Of a DNA stretch of 64,000 nt, positions 23,346-36,994 are shown piece by piece. The stretch lies in assembly GCA_021234155.1 (NCBI GenBank), contig JAJEKV010000094.1:3766535-3830534 (forward strand), written 5' to 3'. Position 1 is the stretch's first letter, and every line of letters begins with the position of its first letter. The notes beneath the pieces are model-generated. The model worked only from the letters and a program-made list of their open reading frames with translations, was not told where the DNA came from and ran no database searches. This DNA is from Isoetes taiwanensis (lineage: Eukaryota > Streptophyta > Lycopodiopsida > Isoetales > Isoetaceae). The position numbers were made by a program, and so were the translations under genes.

Positions 23346-24800
23346 AGAAATAAGATAAGATATATTTTTATCGTCCGCGAAAACCCAAAGGGTTATGGGA
23401 CCCATACAAGAAAAGGGGGCAGAAGCCTAAAAAATACAAAAGATGGGGCACAAGCCCGATCGCCATGACAAAGGAAAAATATGAACATAACAAAACATAA
23501 CAGAAATGATAATAAGTGTGCAAACACATGCATATGAGCTAAACATAACCAAACCATGGGTTCTGAGGCCACTGATCTCGAACGATCGCCGTGGCCTCCC
23601 CTAAGACACCGCCCATTTCACTGAGTCTAGCCTCCTCGCGACCTTATATAGCTCCCCGGCGCCGCCCGGGTCGGCCGGAGCGGAGAGAGATCCTCCTGAA
23701 CTGAGAACTGGGTGTCTTTCAGATGACTTCCATGCTAAAGGATGTACAACCTGTCCCGTGGGCTATTGAACTGCACGACGATATGGCGGGGTCGATCTGG
23801 CCTATGAGCCCCAACCCTGCACGGGGCCTAACTATGGCGGGCCTTTGAATATGCATGCTGCCGCTTACCTCTACAGGCGGATTCTTGCTCTCGCAGCCCG
23901 GCAATACGCAAATTCAAGCTTCGCCTATTGCCGCCTCGAGCAAATTCTCGCCGACCGCGTGTTCCTAGGATCCTCCCCGCATGGGGATCAGGTTCGCGGC
24001 TTGCTCTTGTGTGCCATCATGATCTATATCAATCACCTCCACATTGGCAGTCCTACAAGCCTCGCTTTCCACCCCGCCATCGCATCATCAAGGCCACGAA
24101 AAGTGTCCGAGTTTGGGCATCGATAGGATTTTGGGCAAGAGGAGGGAGATGACTGTGAGGTACCTGCTTCCAAGATGGCGGAGTAAAGCAAATTCAGTAT
24201 CTGGAATAGAAGCTTAGCGTCCAAGGAAATGATGGGGCCTGCAAGAGATGCTTTCTGCAAGGTATCCGTGAGGAAATGTTGGTCTACCGAGGGCGTGAGG
24301 GAAGAATCATATTTGAAGCGAGGGCATACCGATTTATTAGATCAAATTCAAAGTCGGAAATGTTCAAGCCATGTAACACGCAGAAGATATGCTCCAGTAA
24401 AGGTATGGCGACGTTGACCACGCTTAGCCATGGGATATGGGCGCAGTGGAGATATGTGTTATGATTTCCCAAACAAACAAACAGGGCTGAAACTGATTGC
24501 AAAATCTGCGCCAACGAACTGGGCTGTGGCTCTATTCTAGTTAGACGGAAATCAAAGCTAGGAAAGTATCATGTTGAACAACCCTGGGCACAAAACGGTC
24601 TAAGACAATTCAAAGAAAGCTAAAACCTGGTACCTATGGCTGACATGGCCGATGACAAGCTCAGGGCGTAGCTGAGAAAACTGAACGGGATCTGATTCTC
24701 GGAGATGCCAAGGCCACGTTTTTGTATCTTGCTGTTTGCCCCTGGGGAAGCTAACCGAGCATGACCGTGACGGCCCTCAGGGCCTAGGCGCACAGGGCGG
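23345..24800. mobile_element. GC-rich insertion of unidentified type
   Basis: Composition changes sharply to GC-rich, for example 23570-24160. On the minus strand a TATA-like ctatataaggtcgcg (23655-23640) lies within GC-rich sequence, followed downstream by gggttttcgcggacgataaa near 23390-23370 and an A/T-rich tail. That is compatible with a non-LTR element or other retro-insertion ending at about 23345, but no reverse transcriptase or ORF motif is present. Small ORFs such as 23845-24126 (+) have no known motif. Confidence 0.4.
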
Positions 24801-24959
24801 CGCCTTCGATAGCATTCTTGTTTATGGCAGGCTAAACAAAGATGTTATGGCATTCTTGTTTATGGCATTCTTGTTTATGGCAGGTTATTGCAGTCAAAGA
24901 TGTTATATTTCATTGCAGGTTATATAGACATTTGTAGATAAATATGTATTAAACTTGGA

Positions 24960-25110
24960 CAGAAGGGCTCTCTTTTAATTAGCATTACTTTGCTGGACAT
25001 GCATGCTGGTTTTCTTGTTGAGGCACAGGCCGTTTTTGATAGCATGCCAGTTCAAACCTACAGCTTGCTGTTTCCATGCTTCTTTAGTTATATTACTGTC
25101 TTAATGTTTG
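24960..25110 (+). pseudogene. PPR-protein scrap
   Basis: One frame reads LLDMHAGFLVEAQAVFDSMPVQT (about 24989-25057). This resembles the linker between pentatricopeptide motifs of PLS-class plant PPR proteins (ALVDMYAKCG..EEA..VFD.MP). Only about one motif is left, with no further repeats on either side. Confidence 0.35.
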
Positions 25111-25406
25111 CAGAAAAAATTGAGTTGCTCATGTTTCGAGTCAAATAGGGTCGTTAAATTGGTGAACAGTGCCTGCGGACAAATACAGAAAACCAAATGA
25201 AATCCTGAAAGATGTTTAATGCCTTGAAGCCGGATTCTGAATTTACAACTTGTCTTGCCAATTTCTAGGCTAAATAATATTGACCAAAATTCGCCTAAGT
25301 TTCTATAGCTGAAAATTCTAGCCGGGAGAAATCCGCCAACATAACTAATCTCGAAAACCTCCATTCTAAATTACACCTATGCAAATTTGGCCTTAAGGGC
25401 TACCCT

Positions 25407-26920
25407 GGTCCAGAGGTCTATGCACGAAGAAATTCCCAGGTGGGTTTTTGCTTTTGATCAATTGAGGTGTGCTATGAGCTGCCATGATTAGTCTATACAT
25501 GATTTTTTTTGGATGTGAATATGATAAATTATGAATTTGTTGGAGACTCATAAAGCTGGAGAAGGCAATCAGTGATTGGAAACATCTCTATAAGGGCTGA
25601 TTCAAAGTCAGGAATGGCCAAAAATTGCTTGAGAAGCACCGATTCAGCACAAAAATTCAGAAAAGGCAGAATTGAATTGGATCTAGTCGACATCGAGCTC
25701 TCCAATGCTATTTTGAGTTCACGTTATGTTTTTGTCCTTCTGTGTCTTGTGTTTTATCTTGTTGGACTTGTATTTATTACCTTTGTCAATTTAATTGTGT
25801 GTCATAAAATAAAGTTAAGTACCCAGGGATGGAAGTGGGTTGCATCTAAGCTTAGCAGCAGAGGAGATTGAAGCATGAAGAGCTAGGCATAATGATAACA
25901 AGTAATAAGATCTTGTGGTTGAAGTCATGTTTAACTAAGAGAATACATGATATAATTATAAGAATAATGAGCTAATTGTAAATTTGTCTCTTGAAGTTGT
26001 CCTGAAGATGAAGTCTGAGCCTATAATCACTCGGCATGGATAGAAGCAGTTATGGTCATGAGAGAACATGGACTTTTAAGTTGGAAGCGATGGCTTTGAC
26101 GTTTCACATTAGTTGTGCCAATTGAATGCATAAGCTAAGGATGTGGATTTTAAATATAAAACACGAGTAACCATAGCTAAGTAATTTACTGTCAATATGG
26201 GGACTCGATAAAACGTGGGGAATTTGGGCGAGATCCACATTACTAGGGTGAAGAGCGTATCTGAATATGAAGCTTATGGGGCTTTTACAATATGGTTATG
26301 GAAAGCAGTCCTGCGTTGGCAATAAGAAACACATGTTAATATAACTAGTGAGTGACATTGATATGAGTATATTTGCAGTCCTTATATGGGAAATGATTAG
26401 AATGTAAGCATATTGGAGAATGCTTAGATCTCTATTTTGTTCAACAAAGTGCACGACGTTAGATTTACATCAATGTAGTAACATGATTTAATATTTCTTC
26501 ATCTTTGAAGTTATCTAGTCTTCATCACTGAGCTCGCTTCAACATGAGTAGGTTGTATGGGCAACCTCGGCAAGGGTAAAATGTGGCATCTAATGAACTT
26601 CACATGTCTTGGGCTTTGCATTGTTCCACTGTTGTTTTGGTGTTTTGTTATCTTTTGGATCCTCCGGGGTCGGGCTTCAGTGAGTGTTTGTGCAGTGAAT
26701 TAGCACGCAATGGCTAAGCTAATGGAGACAGTGTAGCCGGAGAGCATGGTTGCGCTAGAAGATTCTGAGCGGAATTGCTACATTTTGTTATATTGTATTG
26801 TTGTGGATATTATAATCTTCACCATATTCAATTGTTTGTCATACAAACCTAGTAAGAGTCTTCACAAGTTTTGACAAGATCGCGAGTTGCCAGGAGGGTC
26901 AACTTGGCAGGCTCGTCACA
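25407..26920 (+). repeat. 5' LTR of a non-autonomous LTR element (left-truncated)
   Basis: 25407-26150 matches 27669-28401 (starts ggtccagaggtctatgcac; includes ttgtgttttatcttgttgga). 26151-26920 matches 46746-47964, except that about 485 bp present at 47255-47735 are missing at about 26673. It ends in ggctcgtcaca directly before the PBS. The first about 327 bp of the LTR (27342-27668) are absent; other sequence stands there. At 26150 it keeps the uninterrupted version of the site where the Helitron sits in the other copy. Confidence 0.85.
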
Positions 26921-27341
26921 ATTGGTATCAGAGCAATGTTGGATCTTTGGATGCTGATATTATGATCTGTGGATTGTAGGCTTGGATCTTTGAGTATTGA
27001 CATGGTGGATCATAGATTAAATTAAGGTTGGAATGTGCTAATGGCTCCTCTTTCAGAATTATTTGAAGACGGTGTTCTAAGCATATACTGTCTTGAAGCT
27101 CTATCATTGCTATGGAAGCAAATGATGAGAGAAGTATCCACGTAGTCAACTTGCTATGTTGACCTTAAGTTAAGGGTTTCTTTGTGGCATATCTAGTAAG
27201 ATGGGTAGCAGTTGTACATCTAAGGTGAAGTTTTGATTTGGGCTAGAGCTATTCTAAATTTGAGAAATTGGAACCATAGAATGCTTCAGTAGACCTATGA
27301 TCGACCCATGAGGACATGGGTTGAATTTTAGAAGGGGAGAC
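26921..27341 (+). mobile_element. Internal region of LTR element with polypurine tract
   Basis: Only 421 bp lie between the PBS and the purine tract agaaggggaga (27330-27340). No gag or pol coding is present. The element is therefore non-autonomous, with very long LTRs and a tiny internal region (LARD/TRIM-like in logic, unusual in proportions). Confidence 0.8.
26923..26934 (+). other. Primer-binding site (tRNA-iMet type)
   Basis: TGGTATCAGAGC directly after the LTR end caca. It is complementary to the 3' end of plant initiator tRNA-Met and typical of plant LTR retrotransposons. Confidence 0.9.
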
Positions 27342-28401
27342 TGTAACAGACCTGGGCACTTGATGGGCCAGTATACGTACTTATGTACGTATGTACATCA
27401 TGTACACAGCATGAGTTCAGGGTTTTGTCTCTTTGGAAAAAGGATTGTTGCAGAGCATGAAGGCGGGGAGCAATTCTGGGCAGTTTTGTTTCATAGATTC
27501 CTGAGTAAGCTTTCTGGAATGTTCTGATCAGCCCAAAAGTCATCCATATACAAAAGTTATGACAGAAATAGTGATGTTGAGTCAGAATTGACTGCACTAT
27601 GTATGCCCTTCTGCAGTTTGATTCTTGGAATTAGAAGACGATCTTTGGAGGCGCAATCAATTGCAAGTGGGTCCAGAGGTCTATGCACAAAGAAATTCTC
27701 AGGTGGGGTTTTGCTTTTGATCAATTGAGGTGTGCTATGAGCTGCCATAATTAGTCTGTACATGATGTTTTTGGATGTGAATATGATAAATGGCTAGAGA
27801 AGGTAATAAATGATTGAAAACATCTCTGTAAGAGCTGATTCCAAGTCAGGAATGGCCAAAAATTGCTTGAGAAACACCGATTCAGCACGAAAAATTCAGA
27901 AAAGGCAGAATTGAATTGGATCTGGTCGACGTCGAGCTCTCAAACACTATTTTGTGTTTAAGTTATGTTTTTGTCCTTCTGTGTCTTGTGTTTTATCTTG
28001 TTGGACTTGTATTTATTACTTTTGTCAATTTAGTTATGTGTCATAAAATAAAGTTAAGTACCCAGGGATGGAATTGGGTTGCATCCGAGCTTAGCAGCAG
28101 AGGAGATTGGAGCGTGAAGAGCTAGGGATAATGATAACAAGTAATAAGATCTTGCATTCTATGAATGATTGAGGTCATGTTTAACTTTGAGAATACATGA
28201 TATAATTATAAGAATAATGAGCTAATTGTAAATTTGGCTCCTGAAGGTGTCATGAAGATGAAGTCTGAGCCTATAATCACTCGGCATGGGATACAAGCAG
28301 TTATGGTCATGAGACCACATGGACTTTTAAGTTGGAAGCGATGGCTTTGAGGTTTCACATTAGTTGTGCCAATTGAATGCATAAGCTAAGGATGTGGATT
28401 T
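27342..28401 (+). repeat. Second LTR, left part (split by Helitron)
   Basis: Starts tgtaacagacctgggc right after the polypurine tract and continues through the block shared with the first LTR to ggatgtggattt at 28401. Its right part resumes at 46746 with taaatataaaac. Joined, this LTR is about 2.28 kb. Confidence 0.85.
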
Positions 28402-29410
28402 TCCTTCCTATTATAAAGCAGTTACATTTTTCTGCTCGCGTCTAAGATCTTCAAATTAGGAGAGCATGACACGTTGCATTGAGGAATTTATGGCATTAAT
28501 TTCAGATTTGAGGCATTTATGAGCATTTATGGCGGAGGAAGATATGAGCATTACCATAGAATGACACGTTGCATTCATCGCATTTATGGCAGATTTGTGC
28601 ACTTTGCATTTATTGCGGCCATTAATACACTTTGCATTTATTGTGGCCATTATTACGCTTTGAATTTATTGCGAATTATCAAAGCACGACATGTGTGCAC
28701 TTTGCATTTATTGCGGCCATTGGCAAATTTGTTAGAAGATATCAATCCCAATATATATAGAATCTTAATGATATCCATTTTAGGATAATTATGGATATGA
28801 AATATATATCGAATCTTCTTTTTTAAAAAGGCAAGGTGTTGGAAAATGTGCCCGGAACGCCGCATGTAACGCCGCATGCGGCGTTCCCTCTCCCCCTTGC
28901 GGGACACTGGTTGTGGCTATTGAATACACATTTTGAACTTACGAGAGACTATCGAATACGAATTTTGAATTTCGCTTTCTCTCTTTCAGCCTCCACTCCC
29001 AGTCCGCTCGCTTATCTCCTGCCGAAAGACCAATCTGTATACAGCATTCCTTTGAAGTCTATGATTGGGAAGACTGGAGCCTGGTCGAGTTGAGCCATTT
29101 GATTTTCTTATTTTCATCATTTTTTTCTTTGGTTTTCAGATCTGACCCTAAACTTGGAGGACGTTCACTAGCAGCTTGGGGTCGTTGGTCTTATCTTGCG
29201 AACAGGAGCAACATCACATGCAGAAATATTGCATACTTTTTAGCAGGAGCTGGGGCTCTGTGTGGTCTTTTGGCTGGAGGTTTGTAAATTTTAGCTTTTT
29301 TTGGCAGGAGGAATGGAAGGTTTTTATTTTCAGCCTTTGTAGGCTTGGCCGGAGATGGAGTTTAAACTTCCTTAAGGAGCACTGGAGTTAGTTTTACAAC
29401 CTTCTTAGAG

Positions 29411-29852
29411 TCCTTTTTTTTTACCTTGGCAATAAACATAAACCATAACATTCCACACTTAAAAATAAAATTCCCCCTTAAACCCCCTTTGGTTTGGGTG
29501 CATATTCACACGGGGGGTGACTCCGGGCATCGAGAGCTGTTGGATAAGCATATATGCCCTTTATTCCTCGATCTAGCCCGTACATAGAGATCCTCATTTA
29601 TGGGGTATACATGTACAAGTTTTGGTATACTGTATAACACAGTTTGTAAAATACTATAAGATTTGAGGCCATGTACTATATGGTGTTGATTTTGTACATG
29701 TATAATATGATTTTATGGGCTCTCGCTGCCCTACGCCACCCCCGTGGTGAATATGCACCCAAACCAAAGGGGGTTTAAGGGGAATTTTATTTTAAGTGTG
29801 GAAATGTAATGGTTTATGTTATACCTAAAATTTTTGGCCCTTCTTGGCCTTC
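29411..29852. mobile_element. Foldback/MITE element, copy 2 (both arms)
   Basis: The left arm (about 29433-29537) and right arm (about 29719-29840) are inverted copies. They share aaaccccctttggtttgggt, the cgagagc block and the outer cataaacc blocks. The central about 180 bp are AT-rich. There is no ORF. It is nested in the Helitron and duplicated with it. Confidence 0.9.
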
Positions 29853-30039
29853 AACAAACCCAAGGGTTTGAATGTAATGAATTGTATTTATTTTAAAAAA
29901 AATTGGGTCTTGGTTGCTTATTATAGACCAAGTCGTTGGCATACACAATATGGTTTGTATCCTAGGACCTCTTGAACACATTTACAGTATGATACAAGCA
30001 CCTCTTATACACATTTACAAATATCATACAAGCAGTAAA

Positions 30040-30062
30040 GATCTCCGAGAATCGAACCTCGA
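30040..30062 (-). other. tRNA-like B-box fragment
   Basis: The minus strand reads GAGGTTCGATTCTCGGAG, close to the pol III B box GGTTCGANTCC. No full tRNA fold or clear A box is seen upstream. It is probably a tRNA-derived SINE remnant; its equivalent at about 39050 is altered. Confidence 0.3.
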
Positions 30063-30069
30063 GTAACTT

Positions 30070-33000
30070 AACCGATTAAAAACATAGTTGAAAGAAAACT
30101 TTGATTTAGTTGCAACTTGACTAAGGAATGGCATAAGAACACATGGTGAGAAGCTTAAATGTTTCACAGTAGCTTAAGCATAAAATATATTTATGACCAC
30201 ATTCATAAAATATGTACCTACAGGATTCTAATGCAACACAAGAAACCAAAGTCATAATTAGATTTCAATATCTAGCACAAGATGCCAAAGCCAATAAAAT
30301 TTTAGCATAGTATTCATGAAAATCTCTATGCACGAAATACCTAGAGCATTTAACATCTATTCATGAAAATGTTTATGCATGAAACCTTATTAATTTACAA
30401 GATCCCTCAATTACATTGCATTTATTACTCATGGCCTCGTGATCTATTACTAACATGCCCTCGGCAGTAGCATAGCGATTTGCTAACATCTATTACCGGC
30501 ATGCCCTCAATGGCGAGATAGCGATTTGCTAACAATAGGTATACTATAGCATCTCCGTGGTCGAATTTAAAGCAATTCAATCCACTTGATGAAAGTATTA
30601 AATAAAAGCTAGATCAAGGCAAATGAAATCACTCTAGGACTCTGCCGATGAAGAGATTAGCTGCTCCTGTGCATTTGAAAGTGTGCATTTGAAACCCAAA
30701 ATGGATACAACAATTGTTTGGTTCAAAAATAATCGATTTGAAATACATAACAACATTCAAGAAATTTGTGTACCTCATCTATGAATGTTTTTGTTCCATC
30801 TAAAACAACATATGGAAATGCTTCCAAGTCGTGAATCGACGCCATGACCTCTAGATACCAAAATTGCATACCATATCCGATCTATGAGAGCATTTTGTCG
30901 ACTCAACATGGTAGCAGGTTTTTTACTTAGCCATATCTAAGTTGTGCCTTATTTTGCCCCCGGTAGTAGCTTCCTACCATCAAGTTTCTCGTCCCAAGAG
31001 TGCCTCGCTACATCTTCAAAAGTATCATTCTTCTAGATGCCACATTTTTCCACAAACACTAGTTTTGAAGTAGATGTGTTTTCATGGGTCCGCACTTCTA
31101 TACACATGGCACATACTCAAATACAAGAAACTATTGGTTACCTTAATAGGAAAGGAGTGCAAAACAACGAAGTGTAATGGAAAATGAAGTTTAGAAGAAA
31201 ATCAAGTTGAGATGAGGAGAAAGCGAGAAGCTTGAGCTTTTAACACTACAAGAGGAAGAGAAGCTTGCAATCCAAGAGAAAATAAGATTAGAAAAGGAGA
31301 AACCTGAGGTTCTTGAACAAGCTAAGTCTGCAGTTTGCTGCTTTAATCGCCAAAGCATTGGCGTACGCCATTGCAGATGCCGCTAGAAGAGGGCAAATGT
31401 AAGCGCCTTGCTTACTATCCACCTCAAATTTTTATCTCGTGGTCATTTCAAATTCATTTCCTTTGCAGATTGTCGAGCAAGAAAAGGCTAATATTGTGGA
31501 ATCTTCCAAATCTATCGACACTATTGAGAAATGTTCACCAGAATCCGCCAATTCTTCCAGAGCCTTGAAGAAGAGTCAAAATCGCATTTTAGGATTCACC
31601 CAAACAGACATTGTGAGTATACCTGGAGAAACTAAGGAGCCAGGAAAGACGATCCGATGCTGGACCCTAAACCCACAGTTTTTACTCTAGGTAAACAACG
31701 ATTGTACAAGATAAAGTTACTCAACAGAAAGATGAGGATGTCTCGAGTAAAAATAATGATGCGCCAAAGAAAAAACACGTAACAAAAAAGCAAGGTGTCC
31801 GAAATATCCAACGCAGAAAATATAGTTCCAAAACTATTGCATATGCTACAACTGTGGACAAAGGTGCGTAAGCCAAGAAAATCCCTAAAGCGTGAACTAC
31901 AACCGGAGCCCTAAAACCGCCACTCCATTGCCATCGAACTCCTCGGCCATAGCCATAACTTCCAGATCAACCAGAATAGAACCCTAAAGTGGAGTTCCAA
32001 AATCCAACCCTAAAGTAGAACTCTCGAGGTCTTGCATGCCACGATTTGAAAATCGTGGAGGTACCATTGGAAAATATCAATAAAATTAATCCAGAATTAG
32101 TGCACCCGTATGCGCACTCTACATGTACGCATTAGTACATCTAATTGCATACGCGATGAAATCATAGCAAAACCATATGCAAAAGCGTACAAAAATACAA
32201 AAGGAACCCCCTGTTATAATGCTAGATATTTGAATATAAAAACGTATACAGATCCACAAAGGAGTCCAACCAGATTATATGGAGGAGTTCGAAATCCTGT
32301 TCTATTAGTTAAACATGACTGTCGCATGAGGTAATTCCAACCATAAAGCACACATTTTATTATTACAGTTTTTAATTCCTTCTGAAAGAATTTTAGCAAA
32401 GATAATAGTAGCATCAACAGGAATCAAGCAGTTAAATTTGAAGCAATGAGTTTGTAGAATTGAGTTTAAACCCAAGCTTCCCACGCCCCTCAATATGCTT
32501 CTACATGTCAACTTTCTACTGAAGGTCTTACTGAATTTTGCCTAAGTATGCTCTCATTTGTTTTCGTGCATGCTTTTTCTTAAATAATCACTGATATTAT
32601 CCTTGATCTGTTTTGCAGAAGCAGAGGTGTGCTTTGTTGACAAATAGCCCTTAATTTACAAGAGGTTTTTATCTTGGGAGATGTTCTATAGCGCTTGCAA
32701 ATGCAAAGAAGCGTGAAGTTAGGAATACAAATAGTGGTGCCCCCAAAGAATCCACAATGTTTTCCTATTTGCAAGAGAAGGTTTTGCTTAGATTGTCTCA
32801 TCTTTTGTAGATATGATTTGCCAGATCGCGGTAAATAAAATAAGTTTATTTTTATTTTGTCGGCATCCTCTGAGCATCACGTAACAATTCTCTATTTTCT
32901 TTTCTTGCATGGGTTACTTTAGGAAGTGGCGACGCTTTGAAAATCAGCTTGAAGCATTTCATTTCTAACAAATGACAACGGCAATTATCCTTTGGTAAGC

Positions 33001-36000
33001 TTGGCGCCTTTAAGTTACACTGCTCGGTATCTAAAGATCTCATGGCATTTTCGAGCAAGCTGCTATCTCTATAATACGTTACACTCTTAATATTTTACGT
33101 ATTTTGTGCGGGCTATGTTAGTGTATGGAATTGTCAAGATATCATTTGATGCAGCTTATAGCCTGTCAAACTAGCCAGATGAGATACTTAATTAATTGTA
33201 AGCAGATATGTTGTACGTGCAGCCGTGAATCTTCCTATAGAAAATGGTATGTTCACCATCATTGTTTGTTGCCATGAAGTTTCCTATAGAAAATGGTATG
33301 TTCATGCTATTTTTACCCACCACAAAGGATATTGTTTGTCGAGATCTGAGGTCCAATATGGCTTTACTATTTTTTACAGATGGATTTATGCAATTTCAAG
33401 GGAGCTCAAGGGATTTATGCAATTTTACAGAAGCAACCTGGTGTGCAGGCTTCATGGTGTTTTTGCCACGTGTGTTTGAGTGTAGAGACAAAGCATGCAT
33501 GCATTCTGTTGAGCAATACTTTCAATTATGAACAATTAGAAACTACATCGCATATAAGGTTGTAACCGGTTCTTTGCTGTGCTTTAATTTCTCCTTTCTC
33601 GCTTTAGGACATTTTTAGAGCATTAAGCTCTTCTTTCTATTTACTTCTCATTCTGCCATTTCAACTAATATGTGCATTTGAATAAAGCAGGAGTCGAGAT
33701 CGTGAGTTGATTGCCTTCTTCTATGGTAAGGACATTTTGAATTTCTTTGTCTCCTTTCGCTCCATTTAACCAATGGTAATAGAATCTACTATGTCCATTT
33801 TCATATGTTATTTGTTTGATGCCAGGCCTGCTCAAGCTCATTTTGGCACCTCAACTCGGATGATTCTCATTATGGTGCCCTAAATCGGATCCTTGAAAGT
33901 TGAGCATCCACCATTCCATTTGCCGTCTGCAAATACTAGATAAAACATAGTTTTGAACGATTCGGCTGGGTGGGATTGTGGTAAAGCTAATGATAACATT
34001 TTTCTTTTTTCTCAGGGTTCAAAGCTTCTGGAGTTGAAAGGTAAGATTCGACACCAAGTTAATTTGTATCTTCTGTTTTAATTTTTATATTTCTGTGAGC
34101 TTAGAGACAAAGGTAAGATCATATGCTTCTTGAATAGAGGCATCAGAAGTAGTTTGCTTAATCTATTGTCTGGAACCTGCTTACAAACCCTTTGGCATCC
34201 ATTCCCGACCTTCCGTGCATGCATAAAACTCTGTGCAATTACGAATTGTAACGACATTCCTATGCTACAAATAGGTGCAAATCAGGGTCATTGGTGGCTA
34301 TTTGCACAGGTAAGCTACATTTGGATGATTGATTGTTGTACCTCCTCTTTTGCACCTCTGTTTTGATTGTGGTTCACTTGGATTGCTTCTAGATCGCCTT
34401 TACGCATTAAATATCCTCTATATTGCTTGCTAAGTGTTCGTTCAGGAGTACACTAGGACATCCGTATGTAACTTGCATAATTTAGAATGTCTTTGCTTCG
34501 TCTTACGTGATCCTAAATGCCGGTTCATTTATCCCTTAATGCCATATCAACTATTTTAGTATAATCTCGACCCTAAGGTGACACGAGTTTAGTAAAGATC
34601 CAAGTTTTCCCCACTACTTGAAATCAAGCCGCCACGCTTATTCGGAGACCGGAGACGACCAGTTTAGAGTAAGTATAGAAACATGATGCTTCTTTAAAGC
34701 CAAAAACTTTATGTGATGAGAGATGATAATAAGCCTGTTGCTTGGATCGGAAGAATATCTCCAATAGTGGAGATTACCCTCACATCAGCATTGCATCCAA
34801 GTGCACAATTTTGTATCTCACCACAATTTTGATTACGCTACCAAGTTCCATGGCCACTTAACAAATCATTTTCCATTTAACAATGAATGAGAGATCTGAC
34901 TGAAGAATGAAATCTGAAATAAAAGGGTTTAGGGGTTTCCAGTTTGCTACTGTAACAAGGATGTCCTTGCCAATGGCAAATAAATGCATGTTACAAGCAA
35001 TGGAAGAAAAATATGAGAAAAATGAGATGATGCATGCACTATATAGTCATTGCTTAGACATTTGTATTCCTTGATGCTATATGCATTTATTTGACTTGGA
35101 TCATTCTCTTGCATTTTTGAAACGGAAGAACCTTTACGTGTTAAATGTTGCACTATGCTCCACCGTTAACTAAAATGTACCGCCAATGACAATATATAAT
35201 TTTAAATGATTATTTTAAGCATAAGTACTTTTTGTGAAATCAAAAGCCCATTATTGTCAACACCAACACTAACTCATTATTATATGGTCAAGTTCAATTT
35301 GGTCAAGTTTAATTTGTTTACAACAGCTTTCTTGCACCCATATTGCACAATCAAATATATGAGACTACCCAATTTGTTGAATGTCATTTTGAAACTACTT
35401 CAATTTGCTGAATATCATCTTGATGCAATAAAATACGGCACTACCTCATTTTGTTGAAGATCATGTAATGTTTCGTTTAAAAGTTACTATCCTCACATGG
35501 TAGTTCATTTGTGAAGTCCTCAAACACTATCTTTGGCCTTTTTAGGTCTTGAAGAGTAGAAAAAGACACTCAAAGATGTTTGCCCCCATATACTCCCCAA
35601 ATTAGATGGGTTCTACCGACAAACTTCAAGAACCAGCTAGGAACTTCCCGGGGATTTTTATTTTTTATATATTATCCTTTTGGCCATGCTTTATCAATCA
35701 TAAACATCCCATGCATGCCCCTGTCTAATTCTACCCATTCCACGTCCACGGCTAATATCCACCCTCCTTAAAGCCTTTGCATTTTGGCATTCAAAATTAC
35801 ATCTATGGTAAAGATTACATTTACAATTTATTGTTCCCCGTTATGTCTACACATTTGACAAGCATATGACTAATGCCCAACACTACAAATTTTGGATTTG
35901 AGACTAGGTTTCGTTGTAATAGATATACATGTACACACCATCTCAATTGATAATAAACAATATGAAGAAACCTCTCATATATGTTTTGACTACCAACATT

Positions 36001-36990
36001 ATTGCGAGAACTTGCATCTCAGTTCCCATATTGCACTCCATTCCATATATAGACACATTCTATCTATCAAATCCATTACATCTACCCATTTGACACGATC
36101 ACGACTAACACCCATCGTTGCATTCCACACGTCCACGACTAATGCCCGGCATTGCACCAAGTGTTGAACTAGAGAAAGTATTGCTCCGTTCTCACAAAAA
36201 AATGTCTGGTCAGTGATATTTATAACTTGCTTCAAGAATGCGGCGCCAAAAACAAGTTGAACGTTTAATTTGATATTAAATGGGCACTAATGTAGTTAGA
36301 GAACTTAAATATCAACTGGAGTGAGATGCTTCTGTGCACGTTTGATGCTATCAAAACATCAAAAATTTAATGACAACCAAATTAAAGATTCTATAACTTC
36401 ATTGTTGCAATTGACAATTGTTGCATATATATAATATTATTTTAACCTTTATCAATGCCCCCAAGTTGGTATTGTCCTTCTCATGGCTTCTCATACACAA
36501 TATCAACTAGAGTGAGATGCTTCTGCGCACGTTGATGCTATCAAAACATCAAAGAATTAATGACAACCAAAGTAAAGATTCTATGAATGAGAATTTCTTT
36601 TGTTCTATGAATGAGAATTTGGAAATTCAAAAATTCAAAAGAAGACCAAGGAATTAAAGGGCATCCCAAACCCTAAACCAAATTTCTATTGACTCCATTA
36701 AATCTACCCCGTATGTTCCACCCTATGCATTCCATTACTTCTATCCAGGGCTAATACTGAGCATCTCTAAACCTAAATCCTTAAGTAGTTTGTAGTCCAT
36801 TACATCTATATCATGATTACATTTACAATTTTGTATACAAACTCTATTAATTCTACCAATTCAACACGCACATGACTAATGCAGGCATGTATTACACGTT
36901 CAGTGATATTAATGATTACATGCGAGTTGTGATATAGGCATTTGGCATAAATATAGCCCTAGATTAGTCATGTGTGTTTCATCCAACAAA
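30070..36990. other. Helitron interior, no recognised coding
   Basis: AT-rich sequence. Small ORFs (31439-31690, 32110-32334, 33244-33531) have counterparts in unit 2 but no motif I know. Local duplications: 33232-33256/33288-33312 (ttcctatagaaaatggtatg) and 36307-36396/36500-36586 (gtgagatgcttctg, gctatcaaaacatcaaa). Confidence 0.5.
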
Positions 36991-36994
36991 ACCC

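Noticed and set aside
26921-27341. Truncated gag-pol in the LTR interior
   Set aside because: All frames are short and no protease, reverse transcriptase or integrase motif is present.
30040-30062. tRNA gene
   Set aside because: Only a B-box/T-arm resemblance; no A box, anticodon arm or acceptor stem could be paired.
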